A stretch of 64,000 nt of DNA from Oenanthe sinensis (taxonomy: Eukaryota > Streptophyta > Magnoliopsida > Apiales > Apiaceae): NCBI GenBank assembly GCA_028671895.1, contig CM053801.1, positions 10,577,375 through 10,641,374 on the forward strand, in the 5' to 3' direction. The notes beneath the pieces are model-generated. The model was not told the DNA's origin. It was given only the letters and a program-made list of their open reading frames with translations, and made no database searches. The translations under genes and the position numbers were made by a program. Every line of letters starts with the position of its first letter. Position 1 is the stretch's first letter. Below, piece after piece: positions 24,010-36,549 of this stretch.

Positions 24010-26739
24010 CCTCCGTTCAATATCCACCATCAACACCAGTCCTTGATTTAACCTATGTTTTTAAGGGGACAATTAATGTATCCAATTCATATTGAAAGTT
24101 CCAAGGGCAACAATAATGGGATATAGATATAAACTGTTAAGATGCTACCATGATGAATATAACAAGATACTTGTTGCCAAACTTCACTTCAGCTAATACA
24201 ACAATCAAGGGCCATTAGGTTCATGGTATCTCAACCTAGTAAAAGAGAATTGGAACCCCGGCCCGTTCCCATGTGCTAGTATCATTCGTTAATGGATTTA
24301 ATTGGTTGGAATGAGAATTCTCTATAAACCAGAAATCTTATTCCACATATACTTCATGGGATTCCAAATCATTCTCATCCCGGCCCCATTCTCATTCCCA
24401 TCAACAATAAGTGACCAAAAACAACTCATCTACAATACACATTCTAAATGTCAGGAAATAAATATCAGATAATATGTCTTACTCCAATGACATATCAACA
24501 ATGCTCACCCCAGTAATATAAGAAATAGCACATGAAACTTTGATAAGACTTAGAATTCAATTTAACAGTTATACACACTCAACAAATCTCAGAAAATTTA
24601 TCAACTCAATTTCTCTAGGATGAATAAAAAAGACTTAAACTAGTTTGAGATATAGAAAATAGCGTGTGTGTGAGATAGCGAAAGAGGGAGAGACTCGAAA
24701 ACAAAACAACTCAAACTACAGACGATGACTATTGCCAAAAGATGAAGTCAAACTCGAGCAACAGATGCAAGTTAAAGGGAATATTGATGCATAATACAGA
24801 TTTCTAATACCTTAATCCCACTCTTTCTCCTATTTTCGTTGAGTTAGTTAAGTGACTTGGATTAGTTCGACCCAAATATCCAAATTACAATCATGCACCT
24901 TCACTTGTTCAAAAGTAAAAAAGTACGAAGGCACACATTAATTATAAATTATGTTACATATTTAATCCAAAAAGAAAAAAGAATCGGCAACATTATCTCG
25001 ACCCAAAATAGAAAAGAGAATCATGTACAAGGATGACCTTAGTGTACTATCTAAGATTATAACAATTTTATATATAAATACATAATGGTAGATTTGTAAA
25101 TTCAAAATAAATTTTTAGTATTTACAAAAATATTATTAAATTTGTATGTGAGGAGTTTATAAACTAAGGGGAGTTATCTCAGGTCATCCTCTCGCCCATT
25201 TTTCTCCATAGAGAAATACTATCAGTTACATATATGTTATAGACTTATGTAGCCTAATTGTTACTTTAGGATGAATTAATGAATTATCAAACACTTATCA
25301 AGACTTAAATCTCAACTCTCAAGTATCTTAAACAGCTAGCGAACCAAAAGTTTTACCTAATGAAAGGGAAACAGTATTGGATGCGCCGATTTATTCAGTT
25401 CATTAATATGCTACAATTGAATACGAGTATTTCATTTAAATTTGCTACCGAAAACGATGTAAATCTGTACATTATTAATTTCTTACTTCCTCGGTCCCTC
25501 GTCATCTTTTTATACATATTTTAAAGCGTACTATTAAATATATAATTCTAAAAGTTATCTTTAAATAAAAATTTAAATATTTATTTAATTAGATACTGAA
25601 AATTTTAAAATATAACTTAAAATAAGTGTAAAAAATCAAATAAACAAATACTAATTTAGAAAAAAATGAATATATTCGAATACACATACAGCATACATGC
25701 AATTGTTCTGATTTAAAAAAAAAACTTTTTATATGCATAATAAATACTAATTTGCATTCCATACGCCACACAGATTTTTCATAATATTTTATTATCTTTA
25801 TTTTAATATTTTATTTATATGATTTAAAATTTCATAGTAATAATTTTAATTTCTAATATCGTGGTAAAAATATTTTTATATAATTTTTATATATTTTATT
25901 TATATTTATATTAAAGTAAATAAGATTATTTATCTGGATACCTGTTTTAGTTAAAAGACTATTTAATTATAAAACTAATATTTAAAAAATATTTATCGAT
26001 AACCGACTATCAAATTTTTAACGTTTCAATTTTAATAATATAAAATATATATGAATTAGAAAATACAAAATATCACAGGTATAATTTGTTATACATGAAC
26101 ACTTGCGGCATAACTTGTTACCAGTTTATTTTATATTTTATATAGATAATTTAGTTGATATTTGAGAATTATTTGTAATTTTATAAATAAATTTTTATAT
26201 AACTAAGAATATGTAAGAGGAAAAATTTAAGAAAGTGGAATCGAGTAAATGATGCTTAAAAGAAAAATAATGCTATATTCCACCGAACTTTGCTAACTCT
26301 TAAAATCTGTTAATCAAAATGAAAGCTAGGTTAGGTTCTAGTGTATAGTTAAACTTAGGAATTTGTCATAGAATTGGTATTAATTGTTAATGCATGGGCG
26401 GGAGACCGCGCCACAATTGGGCTATCTATCTAACTGGAAGTCTGAGAGAGATAAATTTTGTTTATCTTACTTTATTTTTTATAAATAAATATTTCAAAAT
26501 TTATTTATAAATTTATTTTTTTAAATAAAAGGGAATCAAACACCACATATATAATTCATAACAAAAAATATACGGACATATGGTTAAATGCGGACAATAG
26601 CCTTATTTAAAAGTTTTTATAAGTTCAAAAATGTATATATCTTTTAAATTATAATCTATATCACACCATATTATTATAACCGAAAGATTAAAAGTTTTGG
26701 TCCAAGGTGAACCATATTAACCATTTAATTTTAATAAAA

Positions 26740-26828
<89 letters not shown>

Positions 26829-28600
26829 ACTCTAACAGGTAGTCCTCCTTTTATATAATTCATCACGACCATAGTCCTCTTTTTATACAATTTATGATTA
26901 TATTATATTATATTAAAATTATATTATATATTTTCTATTTTAAGAATCTTACTTATCCTATAATTTTTATTTAATATATCATTAATGTTTATTAAATATT
27001 AATATATAAATATCATTATAAAATAACATACAACTCTAACCCCGATAGTATATTATATTAACATAAATTCTCAACGTTATAAAATTTTATAGTAAATATC
27101 AATAAAATATAATACAAAAAATAAATTTACCTAAATATTAATCATTCACTTCACACATTTATAAGCTTGTTTAATTAAAACAAAGTGAAATAAATTGAAG
27201 TGCCTAAGAAGAATCAAACTAACGGAGGAGGGGAGGACAAACCCTAGGAAATTTGTTATTGATGTCGTGTCTAGTGTCGAATTGATCGAAGTCGGTTTGT
27301 TGGGTAGATATTGTAACATATATATAATGATGATAAATTTTAATATATTATAACATATTATATATTATAATAAATTGTAACATATTATATATAACATATA
27401 TATATAATAAATTTTAATTACATGCTCGAATGGACCACAAATTACACTTTGAATTTGTGGATACACATTGGTGTCTAAAACATTTCATGTGTATAAAATA
27501 TAAGGCCTACAATTTTCCCCCATGCCCATATATATGTATACAGGTGTAAGTGTAAAATTAATATAAGTTAACATATTGTATTGTTATATACATTTTTAAA
27601 AAGTTAATTTTCAATTTAAACTGGGACAATATTTGATTCTTTTCTATCTTTTCACTTCAATAAGATAAATTTTAAATTATCAATTTTTTTAAAATTCATT
27701 TTTAGCACTTAAATATGTATTATATATTATTTACACAACTTGCTGCAAACATGTAGTAAAATATACTGAAAATTGAAATTCAAGATGACGTGGAGTACGT
27801 TTTTATCCACATTTCTCGGCATAATTAACATTTGATGAACCATTAAATTAATCATATAATACATCTGAGTTATATTTAATTATCTTAAAATCAGGTTTAA
27901 ACATCATAATCCAATTTGTTTTTTTAGTCAAGTTCTTAGGTGGCTGTATAATGAAGTTAAGCTAGTTTTGTTTATGTCCTTGTTTCTTGGAAAATATTTG
28001 GCTTGAAATTATTTTTCAGAAATTTAATTTTTTGCAAATCATTTTTGGAGAAAATATTTTTTGTCATTATATTATAATGAAAAATTGTGAGAAAATGCTT
28101 AATATATAAAATATTTTTCTTTTTAGAAAGGGCAAGTTATTTTTCAGAAATTCATAACTTTTCTCAAATGATTTTCTTCTCTTTGAAAAGATTTTATTTT
28201 TCTGAAACCAAATTAACAAGTACAGGACAATGTAAATAAAAAATTTATGTCCTATTTTAATAGCATAATATATATAAGTTACGAGACCAAAATTTGTAAA
28301 CAATAATAATCTCTTAATAATAAAAATAAATATATTTTTTAATTTTTATATATAATAGCTTAATATAAGTAATATTTTAATATATCTCAACACCCTTCTT
28401 AAAGTTGAGAAACTATATACATATATAATATTCTAACATGAGCAATATTCAAATATATCTCAACATCGTTTTAAAAATTGGAGTCTCAAAATTTTGAATA
28501 CCAACTTTCACGACCTCTTGTGGTTTTTTTAATCAACCCTGAAATTCTTATAAGTCTTCTCATATCTACGCATTATTGTTAATGTCTCCTCTTTTTATAT
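24010..28600. other. Long AT-rich intergenic stretch
   Basis: No supportable gene. At 24270-24420 there is MITE-like sequence rich in GGAATGAG/CTCATTCC phrases. A CTCCCTCCG-type end at about 24009 and CCTCGGTCCCTCGTC at about 25490 hint at degraded Stowaway elements whose partners I cannot place. The rest is very AT-rich. Confidence 0.5.
26744..26826. repeat. (TA)n microsatellite
   Basis: Uninterrupted TA run of about 40 units, the longest in the window. Length is likely to be polymorphic and prone to assembly error. Confidence 0.95.
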
Positions 28601-28604
28601 AATA

Positions 28605-28824
28605 CCTCCGATTGTTAACGTTTCGTAGGAAGAATCGGTATGTATTTTAAGGTGCATATAAAGTATAGTTCCATAACTTATTTTTAATTTTTTTTTCTGA
28701 ATAAAAATTTAACATTAAACTTTTATTCAGAAAAAAAAAATTAAAAAAAAAGTTATGGAACTATATTTTATATGCACCTACGAGAATTTCTTTCCGAAAC
28801 GTAAACAAATGGGGACTGAGGGAG
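28605..28824. mobile_element. Stowaway MITE
   Basis: TA|CCTCCGATTGTTAACGTTTCG at the left and CGAAACGTAAACAAATGGGG..GAGGGAG|TA at the right form long imperfect inverted repeats. Internal arms (TAGTTCCATAACTT / AAGTTATGGAACTA) let the whole 220 bp fold into a hairpin. Confidence 0.85.
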
Positions 28825-29289
28825 TATCCCATAAAAACTCTTGTCGGATTTTTTCTTCTACGTATCCACAACCTCTCATATCCACGAGATGATATTTTCT
28901 TTTCTCGCCCTCACACAGAATTTTTTATAAAATTATTTTTATTATTAAACTTTTGGTATAGTTTTATTTTCTCTCCCAAAATTTATTTTATCCCTCACTT
29001 ATTCTTTGTTTCATCTATCCTAGCCAGTCAAATAATTTAATCCGGCTTTGATGCCATAATAAAACTTTTAATATCATATTTAATTTATCATTCATTATCA
29101 TGTAATATATATAAATTACAAAACCAAGGTCAATAAAAATAATATCTCTGAACAATCAAAATATATTATATCCATATATAATATCCTAATATGAGAAATA
29201 TTCTAATATATCTCAACACAATATTTTTCGAAATTATGATTTTCTTGTGTTTATTTAATTTCTGAATAATATTTTCCTAAAACAAAATA

Positions 29290-29420
29290 TTTAGTCCCTA
29301 CTCTTTTAGTCGTCCTTTTTTACACATATTTTAACGAGCATAAAAAACATAATTCCACAAATTATTTTTCAATTTTTTTATTTTTAAATAAAAATTTAAT
29401 ATTTAAATTTAATATAACCC
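29290..29420. mobile_element. Partial Stowaway-like MITE
   Basis: TAGTCCCTACTCTTTTAGTC followed by TTTTTTACACATATTTTAACG resembles one end of the Stowaway-type elements elsewhere in the window. The opposite end is not identifiable before the WSD-like gene begins. Confidence 0.35.
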
Positions 29421-29529
29421 TCTCAGCACGACGGCATCTTTACCGCCCTGTAAATACGGTTTTGTGTATTTGCTTTATTCAAGTTAGATCGATCAATGGA
29501 TTCAATACCAGGTCTGCGAGCTCTTAAAC

Positions 29530-31876
29530 ATGTTAAAACTTAAAACCAGGCGAGAAGCTCAGAAGTTAGGATGGCTAGGCAAAGATATTGATGAAGATGG
29601 ACAGCCATTGAGCCCAATTGCACAGTTATTTCACGAGACTGGGTGCAATGTGTATATCGTAGCCATCATGGGATTCACAGCCAAACTGCAGCCCCATATT
29701 ATCAAACCCATTTTGATGCATATTCTTGTCAAACACCCTCGCTTTTCTAGCTTGCAAGTACGTATCTTGACATTTACATTTATGGAGAGAATAAAGTTAC
29801 CTCACTAAAATTACCTAAGATACAAGTGCTCCGGGTATTTTTGTCATTGTATATAATTATCTGTAATTATAATAACACTCGTGTATTTGTATGATAATTT
29901 CTTTATGTATTGTATTATACTTAAAAAATATCTGAGTACGTGCATGACTTAATTTGTTTGGGTGCAGGTTAAAGACAAAGATAGTTGTGAGCTGAAATGG
30001 ATTCCAACAGACGTTGATCTAGAAAAACATGTTATAGTTCCGGATGTGGACCCTAACATGGACGGTGCTGACCAATTTGTGGAAGACTATGTATCAAACC
30101 TAAGTAAAACAGACATGGTAAACTCGAAACCTCTGTGGGAGGTTCACCTTCTCAACATCAAAACCTCAGACGCCGAAGCTGTGGCTATCTACCCCATCCA
30201 TCACTCGATTGGGGATGGCCTGTCTATGATGGCTTTAATACTTGCTCATTCTCGTCAAGTCTCCAATCCCTCTGCCTTGCCTACACTTCCAGGCGCTGCC
30301 ATGAACAAAGAATCTAATTATTTTAAACTTAAAGGCTTTTTATCGGTTCTGTACGTATTATGGAACACGCTCATAGCTGTCTTTATGTTTGTTCTCACCA
30401 CATTGTTTCTCAAAGACACTAACACTCCACTTAAAGGTCCTCTCGGAGTTGGGCGGCCCAGGCGTTTTGTTCGCAGGACCATAAGTTTAACAGATTTTAA
30501 ATTGGTGAAGAATGCCCTGGATTGTGTAAGATACATTAAATGTCAATTGATCAGATATCTATATTTCAGCCCCTGATCTTTAATAATTCTGGTTTCTGTC
30601 ACCGTGTATATATCTAAAAGACTAAAACCAACCAATTGTACTCTGACTAGCTATATGAAGCATCGAAGCAGCTAGCTTGGCGTGCGCGCATAACTAATTA
30701 TAAGTACTTGCTTTTGGTGGGGTGTTTGCGGACAATAAACGACCTAATGCTCGGAGTAACACAGGCTGGTTTGTCTTGGTATCTGAATAGGCGATACGGT
30801 AACAAATATGCATAATTATATGCAACTTTAGCTTCCCTTGTATGAAAAGAAGAGAGCGTCAGTATATAGTTAAACCCTCATACATTCTGAAACGCTTTTT
30901 TCTGCATAGTTGAGCTCCAGAACAATATTGGAATAACTCGAGCAGAAAAAGAAGAAGACTTATCTTCCAAAGAATATAAGACTTAGAGCAGCATTTTTCT
31001 TCAACTTGCGAGCATCTACCAAGATCAACGTAAAATAATAACCTAGCTCCTCTGTTGTTTAACTTCTGGACACACACACATGTACACAATGTTTGTGTTT
31101 GCCGTCGAGGAGGACACTAAAACTGCAAGATTTGGGAACAAAGTTGGCTATGTCATCCTCCCTTTCAACATTGGGATTCGAGATGACCCTTTAGACTATG
31201 TCCGGCAGGCTAAGGCCGTCATTGATCGCAAGAAGGCTTCCTTGGAACCTTTGCTCACAAATCTTTTTCCCAAGTTTATCATCATGTTCTTTGGCATCAA
31301 GGTCCGCACATATATTTAATTATGTTATCCAAATTTGACATTAAAATTTTAGTCAGTTTTACATATCCTATCTACACCATATTTTTTCTTAATGAACACT
31401 TTTTTCATTAGCTCCAGTATGAAAATAGTGATCAAATAGATGATATAATTATATTTGCTATTGTCTTATACTATATACTTGTGTGAATAATGAACAGGCT
31501 GCAGGTGTATTTAGCAACAAGATATTCTGTAACACAACTTTGTGGTTTAGCAATATGCCTGGTCCTCAAGAGGAAATTTCATTTGGTCATCAAGTCACCT
31601 TCTCTGCCTGTAGCTGTTACGGTCAACCAAATGTAAGTTATACTGAAACATTTCTATTAACAATGCATCAAAGGGATAATTAGGCCTTGATTAATAGCCT
31701 AACGTTTAACTGCATCTACATACTGCAGGCACTGATGATACATGTTATTAGTTATTCAGACAAAATAAGCTTTTGTATTATCGACTGACGAAGACACTAT
31801 ACCTGATCCCCACAGCCTATGCGATGATCTAGAAGAATCCCTTAAACTCATCAAGGCTGCTGCTGTGTCGTCTTAA
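29530..31876 (+). pseudogene. WSD1-like wax ester synthase/diacylglycerol acyltransferase, disrupted
   Basis: Seven exon-like blocks in family order: 29530-29757, 29968-30525, 30732-30798, about 30910-31029, about 31110-31301, 31498-31632, 31729-31876. Recognised: PLSPIAQLFHETGCN, LVKHPRFSSLQ, the acyltransferase motif HHSIGDG (about residues 154-160), TINDLMLGVTQAGLSWYLNR, LPKNIRLRAAFFFNLRAS, NKVGYVILPFNIGIRDDPLD, NMPGPQEEISFGH and DPHSLCDDLEESLKLIK. The family acylates fatty alcohols or diacylglycerol with acyl-CoA at ER membranes to make cuticular wax esters or triacylglycerol; a hydrophobic stretch follows the active site in exon 2. Lesions: exon 3 is preceded by GG (30730-30731) where AG is expected; exon 4 changes frame near 30963; the last exon has one extra T in the run at 31771-31774, giving TGA before the conserved C-terminus. 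Likely non-functional unless these are assembly errors. Confidence 0.88.
29835..29912. repeat. Dispersed repeat segment, copy 2, in WSD intron 1
   Basis: GGGTATTTTTGTCATTGTAT, CTGTAATTATAATA and ACACTCGTGTATTTGTATGA match the segment at 7003-7085 with scattered differences. It sits between exon 1 and exon 2 of the WSD-like gene. Confidence 0.55.
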
Positions 31877-31915
31877 AATAAAGTCTTCGCTATTAAAGTT
31901 CAGTGGCTATATACA

Positions 31916-32139
31916 GGCCCCATTTGGCTGGACTTATAAGCTGGAAATAAGTGCTTATTTCCAGAAAAAGTTAGTATGTATGTACTTTTTCTGAAAATAA
32001 GTAACTTATTTTCAATTTTGAAAATCATATTTGGTTTTAAAATTCTAAAATAAATATTTATCTAAATTTTTTTTTGAAAATACGTAAAATAAAATAAAAT
32101 AAGTTACTTATTTTAAATTTAAGTCCGGCCAAACGAGCC
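31916..32139. mobile_element. MITE with 19-bp terminal inverted repeats, copy 1
   Basis: Left end GGCCCCATTTGGCTGGACTT and right end AAGTCCGGCCAAACGAGCC are imperfect inverted repeats. The interior contains the block AATAAGTGCTTATTT and GTATGTATGTACTTTTTCTG. A second copy lies at 35167-35382 in the same orientation. The superfamily (hAT or Harbinger) is not certain. Confidence 0.8.
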
Positions 32140-32144
32140 ATACT

Positions 32145-33225
32145 CTGTCTGTGTATGTGTGTTTTAAGTATGTCAAGCCAGTAATGTTTCTAATAAAGTA
32201 ATTTGTGAACTGAGAGTCTGAGACAGTGAGACTGGTTCCTTCCGTTAAATCTATGTTTGCATCAAAGATCCATCAATCATTACGCCCGTTAATATTGGTT
32301 TTCTTTAGCAATTTAAGTTATGGATCACTTCCAAAGAGGGTTGTCTAAATAATGTGCAAGTTCCACAAAAATCTGTTTCAGCAATTATTATCTCTTCCAT
32401 CAAATGCTTGTTAATTAGATCATTTGAATCAAAATGTGGTCGTTGATTTCCCTACTTTAGGTTGCTACCATTTATCACACCTTATAAAGATATTATATAC
32501 TAATTATTATGCTCTAAGTAGGTGTGACTTAAACTCTTACATTCTTTTATTCAAACATGAATATTTTATTATCTAAATGTCCGGAGACATTTTTGCATGT
32601 CAAACTCTTACATTGTACTATTTTATTTTCTAAATGTCCGGGGATATCTTTACATGTCATTCAGTTAGATAATAAACTTTCTTAGAGGAAAGAACTCCGT
32701 TTTTGCCGGAATTGTATTTCGGTATAACTCATCCGGAAAATCGGATCAAATATTCAATTTTTTGGATTTTTAAAATTGGATACCAGATCAGAAATTATGA
32801 TATTGATTTCCGAATATTTATGCTCACACTGGCATAAGGGACCATGACCCAACTTTAAAATATATAAATTGAAAAAATAAGGATTCGACCTGAATTTCTG
32901 TTTCTCCACTTTATAAAGTGTTGCATTTATCAGTTAGATATTTATTGACAAGGCTGAATGTAAAATTCAGCTAAAATCTATATGAGTGAAAAAAGAATAC
33001 ACACAATTAACTCACACAATATCCATTCAAATTCGATTCATTTCCCTGCCTTGCATACAATTATATCACCTTACATTCAATTATATCACCTAAATGGAAA
33101 GTTGAATAATGGAATTCACATTGAATTCTATAACAAAAAATAATTTGAAAATGACTGCAGCGCCCTCAATCCTTATATAATCAGTAACCATTAAGTTGAG
33201 CTAATGAAGGTGCCTTCGTTACTGA
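32145..33225. other. Intergenic DNA after the WSD-like gene
   Basis: No gene seen. Includes a near-repeat of TCTAAATGTCCGG(A/G)GA at about 32572 and 32630 and a direct repeat ACCATTAAGTTGAGCT at about 33187 and 33225. Confidence 0.5.
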
Positions 33226-33228
33226 CCA

Positions 33229-33435
33229 TTAAGTTGAGCTGAAGACTTGGGCGATAGCTCTAAACTTGTTTAATGAATTAAAAGGGCCAGAGGCAGAAGA
33301 TGTAGTAGTTGCGGATGCTGTAGAAGTTTTTGGAGTTGAAGAAGGCAAATCATTATTAGTTATGACAGTTTGTGGTGCCTCATCATCAGTGTAAGACGAA
33401 GTAGGAAGTATAATGTCATCCAAGGAGAAAGATGG
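33229..33435 (-). CDS. Ser/Thr-rich coding-like fragment (uncertain)
   Basis: The frame reads SFSLDDIILPTSSYTDDEAP, a Ser/Thr/Ala-rich linker, then GPFNSLNKFRAIAQVFSST and TAA. An ATG at 33423 gives 64 residues. It looks like a C-terminal exon or a linker from a transposon polyprotein; I could not assign it and found no neighbouring exon. Confidence 0.2.
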   Translation of the reverse strand, partial: PSFSLDDIILPTSSYTDDEAPQTVITNNDLPSSTPKTSTASATTTSSASGPFNSLNKFRAIAQVFSST

Positions 33436-34584
33436 CTATTTTTAAGGAATATTAATAACAACACCCCATATAAATTTTACTAGTGGCCTCATTCAAAGAG
33501 AAGGTATCTGTGTTGTGTGAGTTATTTGTATACTGCAGGATAAGTATGTAGCAGAGCAATCTGAAATATATTAAAACAGCCCCTCTGATCATGAATGCCA
33601 TTGAGCTATATGGTTACTCTGCTCTATGAGCACTATTTGAGATACTTCCGATATTCATTTAGTTATGCATCAGATAGAACACTTTATTTGTGAAACAATG
33701 AAGCTTAGGTTTGTGAAGATGGATTTGACTTCAAGGATAGAATCCCAACAGCCTTGCATTACAAGGTTAGCTTCTTTTAGCCTGGTCTGTCATATAGTAT
33801 TATTAGGTGCATATATGTGTGTCTAATCTCTTTCAACAGTCAAACACAGATTTTTGTGTCTTCATGAACTCAAAAGTACCCAATATGTTTTTTAACATAT
33901 ATCTGGCTTCTACTCATCGTTTTTTTCTCTTTTGCGATACGAAGTTGTGTCCCTTAGGTGTATCTTGTCACAAGCATATATATTTCCCGACTTTTTTCCA
34001 TTTGTAATTTGTTTATAATTAAGTATCATCTGAATTATTACGATATGTTGGTGAAGTAAATTTGCAAAACAATATCAAACATTTCATTGTTCTCTCGGCG
34101 CTACATCTGCTGCTCTTTTAATTATATTCAAGCTTTGCAAGTCTGTTAAAGAAATGGACCATCAATACACTCTAATCAAGTCTGTGCTAAACTTGATCAC
34201 ATAATTTAAAAACCATATTAAGGGACTTGTTGATGGATCCAGATCATCCAGCTGTATGTGAAGTTAATCATTAAACAGATAATTGCAGCAATTCAGCAAA
34301 GCAATTTCTTGAACAAATTACAGAGAGTTATAAATATTCAGATTAATTATTTTAGTGGCATGCATTGAACAAGAAGTATCAAGACTAATCATGCTTTATC
34401 ATACTTTATTATCTCTAAATAAATAAACCAACATACAAATGCAAACAACAAACGCGGAATTGAATCCGATGGATGGTATATATACACAAGTAAATTATAA
34501 AATCTTTACTCTAACCTGATACAGAGTAGTGCTAGCTAGTATATCGCTCTAAAGAATCTGCATTGTTAAGTATCAAGGCTGATA

Positions 34585-34975
34585 TTACTTATTTCTGCAT
34601 TTGCACTTCCAGGAAAGAAGATAATAGCTCTCATCTCCTACGAATATAGATGTTGATGAAGCCTTGAGTGGTGGACTAATGACAAGTGCAGCCATGCAAG
34701 GCTTGCAACCTAAGCATTTGTTTACACACTTGGGTGGACTTGAACCCACTGCTATCTTCACCTTTAACTTCGAACTCTCCACATCACTTTCTCCTAACAA
34801 GATCCCAAACAAAACATAAAGTAAATTTGTAAATATAAACTTTTGATTTATGTTGCTCTACTTGTGAGGCCAAGTAAATATGTTTACCTGCATACAAAGG
34901 GAGAGTTAGGAGATGAAGTATAAGCACCACAGTAACCACATTCCTGGAACTGAGGCAGTCTCTTGTTTTAGCCAT
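34585..34975 (-). CDS. Secreted EPF/EPFL-family cysteine-rich peptide
   Basis: Two exons, 34975-34888 and 34793-34585, joined by a 94-bp GT/AG intron; 98 residues. Exon 1 encodes a signal peptide (MAKTRDCLSSRNVV, then TVVLILHLLTLPLYA). The mature C-terminus has the EPF-like arrangement: GSSPPKC-x3-C-x2-C-x2-C, a 30-residue loop, then SWKCKC, six cysteines in all. The family consists of apoplastic peptides sensed by ERECTA-family kinases with TOO MANY MOUTHS; they control stomatal density, growth and organ shape. Six cysteines and a WKCKC end exclude EPF1/EPF2 and stomagen (eight or differently spaced cysteines) and point to another EPFL subgroup, which I cannot fix. The protein stops at CRNK, without the short aromatic-Pro tail I recall in many EPFLs. 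Confidence 0.88.
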
Positions 34976-35166
34976 ATATGCAAGTTATGATGTATATGAC
35001 TATGCAATAATATGTTTATGACACTATCATGTATATCAATGAGAGTCCTGTAGTAATTTGTACTTGGAGAGATGAGAAAGACCATCCAAATTGCAGTAGT
35101 GCCCTGAAAAAGATAAGTTTTGCAACCTTTATTAAGGGGTCCCTCTGGTGAAGAACTTTGAAGTAT

Positions 35167-35382
35167 GGTGGTGTTTGGCTCGACTTATTTCCAGGAAATA
35201 AGTGCTTATTTTCACAAAAAATTAGTATGTATGTACTTTTTCTGAAAATAAGTAATTTATTTTCAATTTTGAAAATCATATTTGGTTTTAAAATTCTAAA
35301 ATAAATAATTTTTTTTTGAAAATATGTAAAAAAAATTAAAATAAATTACTTATTTTAAATTTAAGTTATCCCAAACGGAGCC
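35167..35382. mobile_element. MITE with terminal inverted repeats, copy 2
   Basis: Starts GGTGGTGTTTGGCTCGACTT and ends ATCCCAAACGGAGCC. The interior is nearly identical to the 31916-32139 copy through AGTATGTATGTACTTTTTCT and GAAAATCATATTTGGTTTTA. TAT flanks both sides, a possible 3-bp duplication. It lies about 190 bp upstream of the EPFL start codon. Confidence 0.8.
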
Positions 35383-35389
35383 TATATTA

Positions 35390-36540
35390 CTCTATATTAC
35401 TGGTATCTCCAAAGTCAAGAAACAGTAGATTAGACCAAAAAAATTCAGATTGATTTGACAGAAATTACAATGTGAGGGAACAAGTTTTCAAATAATTGAA
35501 CTATTGAAGGTGTCAACTACTTTTTTACCTTATGTGGTCGTCTATAACTGTTTGTTTATCAAATAGAATAGTAACAATTCTCACTTTTTACTTTCTTCAC
35601 CTCCTATAAATTTACTGTATTGCTCATCATTATTGCCCTGGTAGAATGAAGAGCCTGTTTTTCGAGTATGCCTCACTTGAGACTACAAGAAAGAGCCGTA
35701 CTTGTTTTTTCATCAGGCAATCTTCAACTTTACTCCACCACAGAAAAGATTATATATACGCCTTTTAGCAGTAAGACCTTTTCATAATGTGATCACTTGA
35801 CAGCACCTAATTTCTACTCTAAACATCAAGGCTTATGAATGCGTGCCATCAGATAATGTCGTTATTTAAATGTATGCCAAATTTGAAAAGAGCGATCGAG
35901 GACTCAAATCACAAGCCCGTAATCTTTTAAAAATAAAATGGCTAAAATATTTTGTCACTAGAATATCAACAAATTTTAACCGTCGTTTTTTTTTTCAATT
36001 TCGATTTGAGCTTAGTAGACGCATGAGTGTTAGTGTGTGATTTCTGCAATTAATTTCTTTGTAAAATCATTCACTTATAAATTGAACATCAATACTTGTA
36101 TAGTTGTCATATAGAAGGATTTAATAGTGTATGGTCTTCGCCGAGATTTTAGCCATTTGTTCCTGCAACTAATATTTTTCCTCAATTTGTATTATTATTT
36201 TGTTTAGCTAATTAACTTGCATTATCATTTGAAATACATTGTTTATACAAGGTCAAATTTTATAAACTATTGCCTTCAATCTTCATGTATATAAACTGTT
36301 AATCATACTATAAATTAAACATTGGCGGATATCGTATATAATGATTTAGGGAGAGTAAACGTACGTACATAGATTGTTTTAGTGCAATTAAACTCTTCCT
36401 CTGTACAAAATTTTAAAGACACTAATCTTCCCTTCTCTTCTCATCCTGTATGTGATGTGTCCAGTGGTCAAATTGAAGAGTTACAGCAGTATACGATATA
36501 ATATACACACATAAACCAACATTTCATCGAATAATAGAGG
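35390..36540. other. Intergenic DNA between the EPFL and EBF genes
   Basis: No gene or clear repeat seen. Both flanking genes are on the minus strand, so this contains the EPFL upstream region and the region beyond the EBF polyadenylation site. Confidence 0.5.
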
Positions 36541-36549
36541 AAAGCACGA

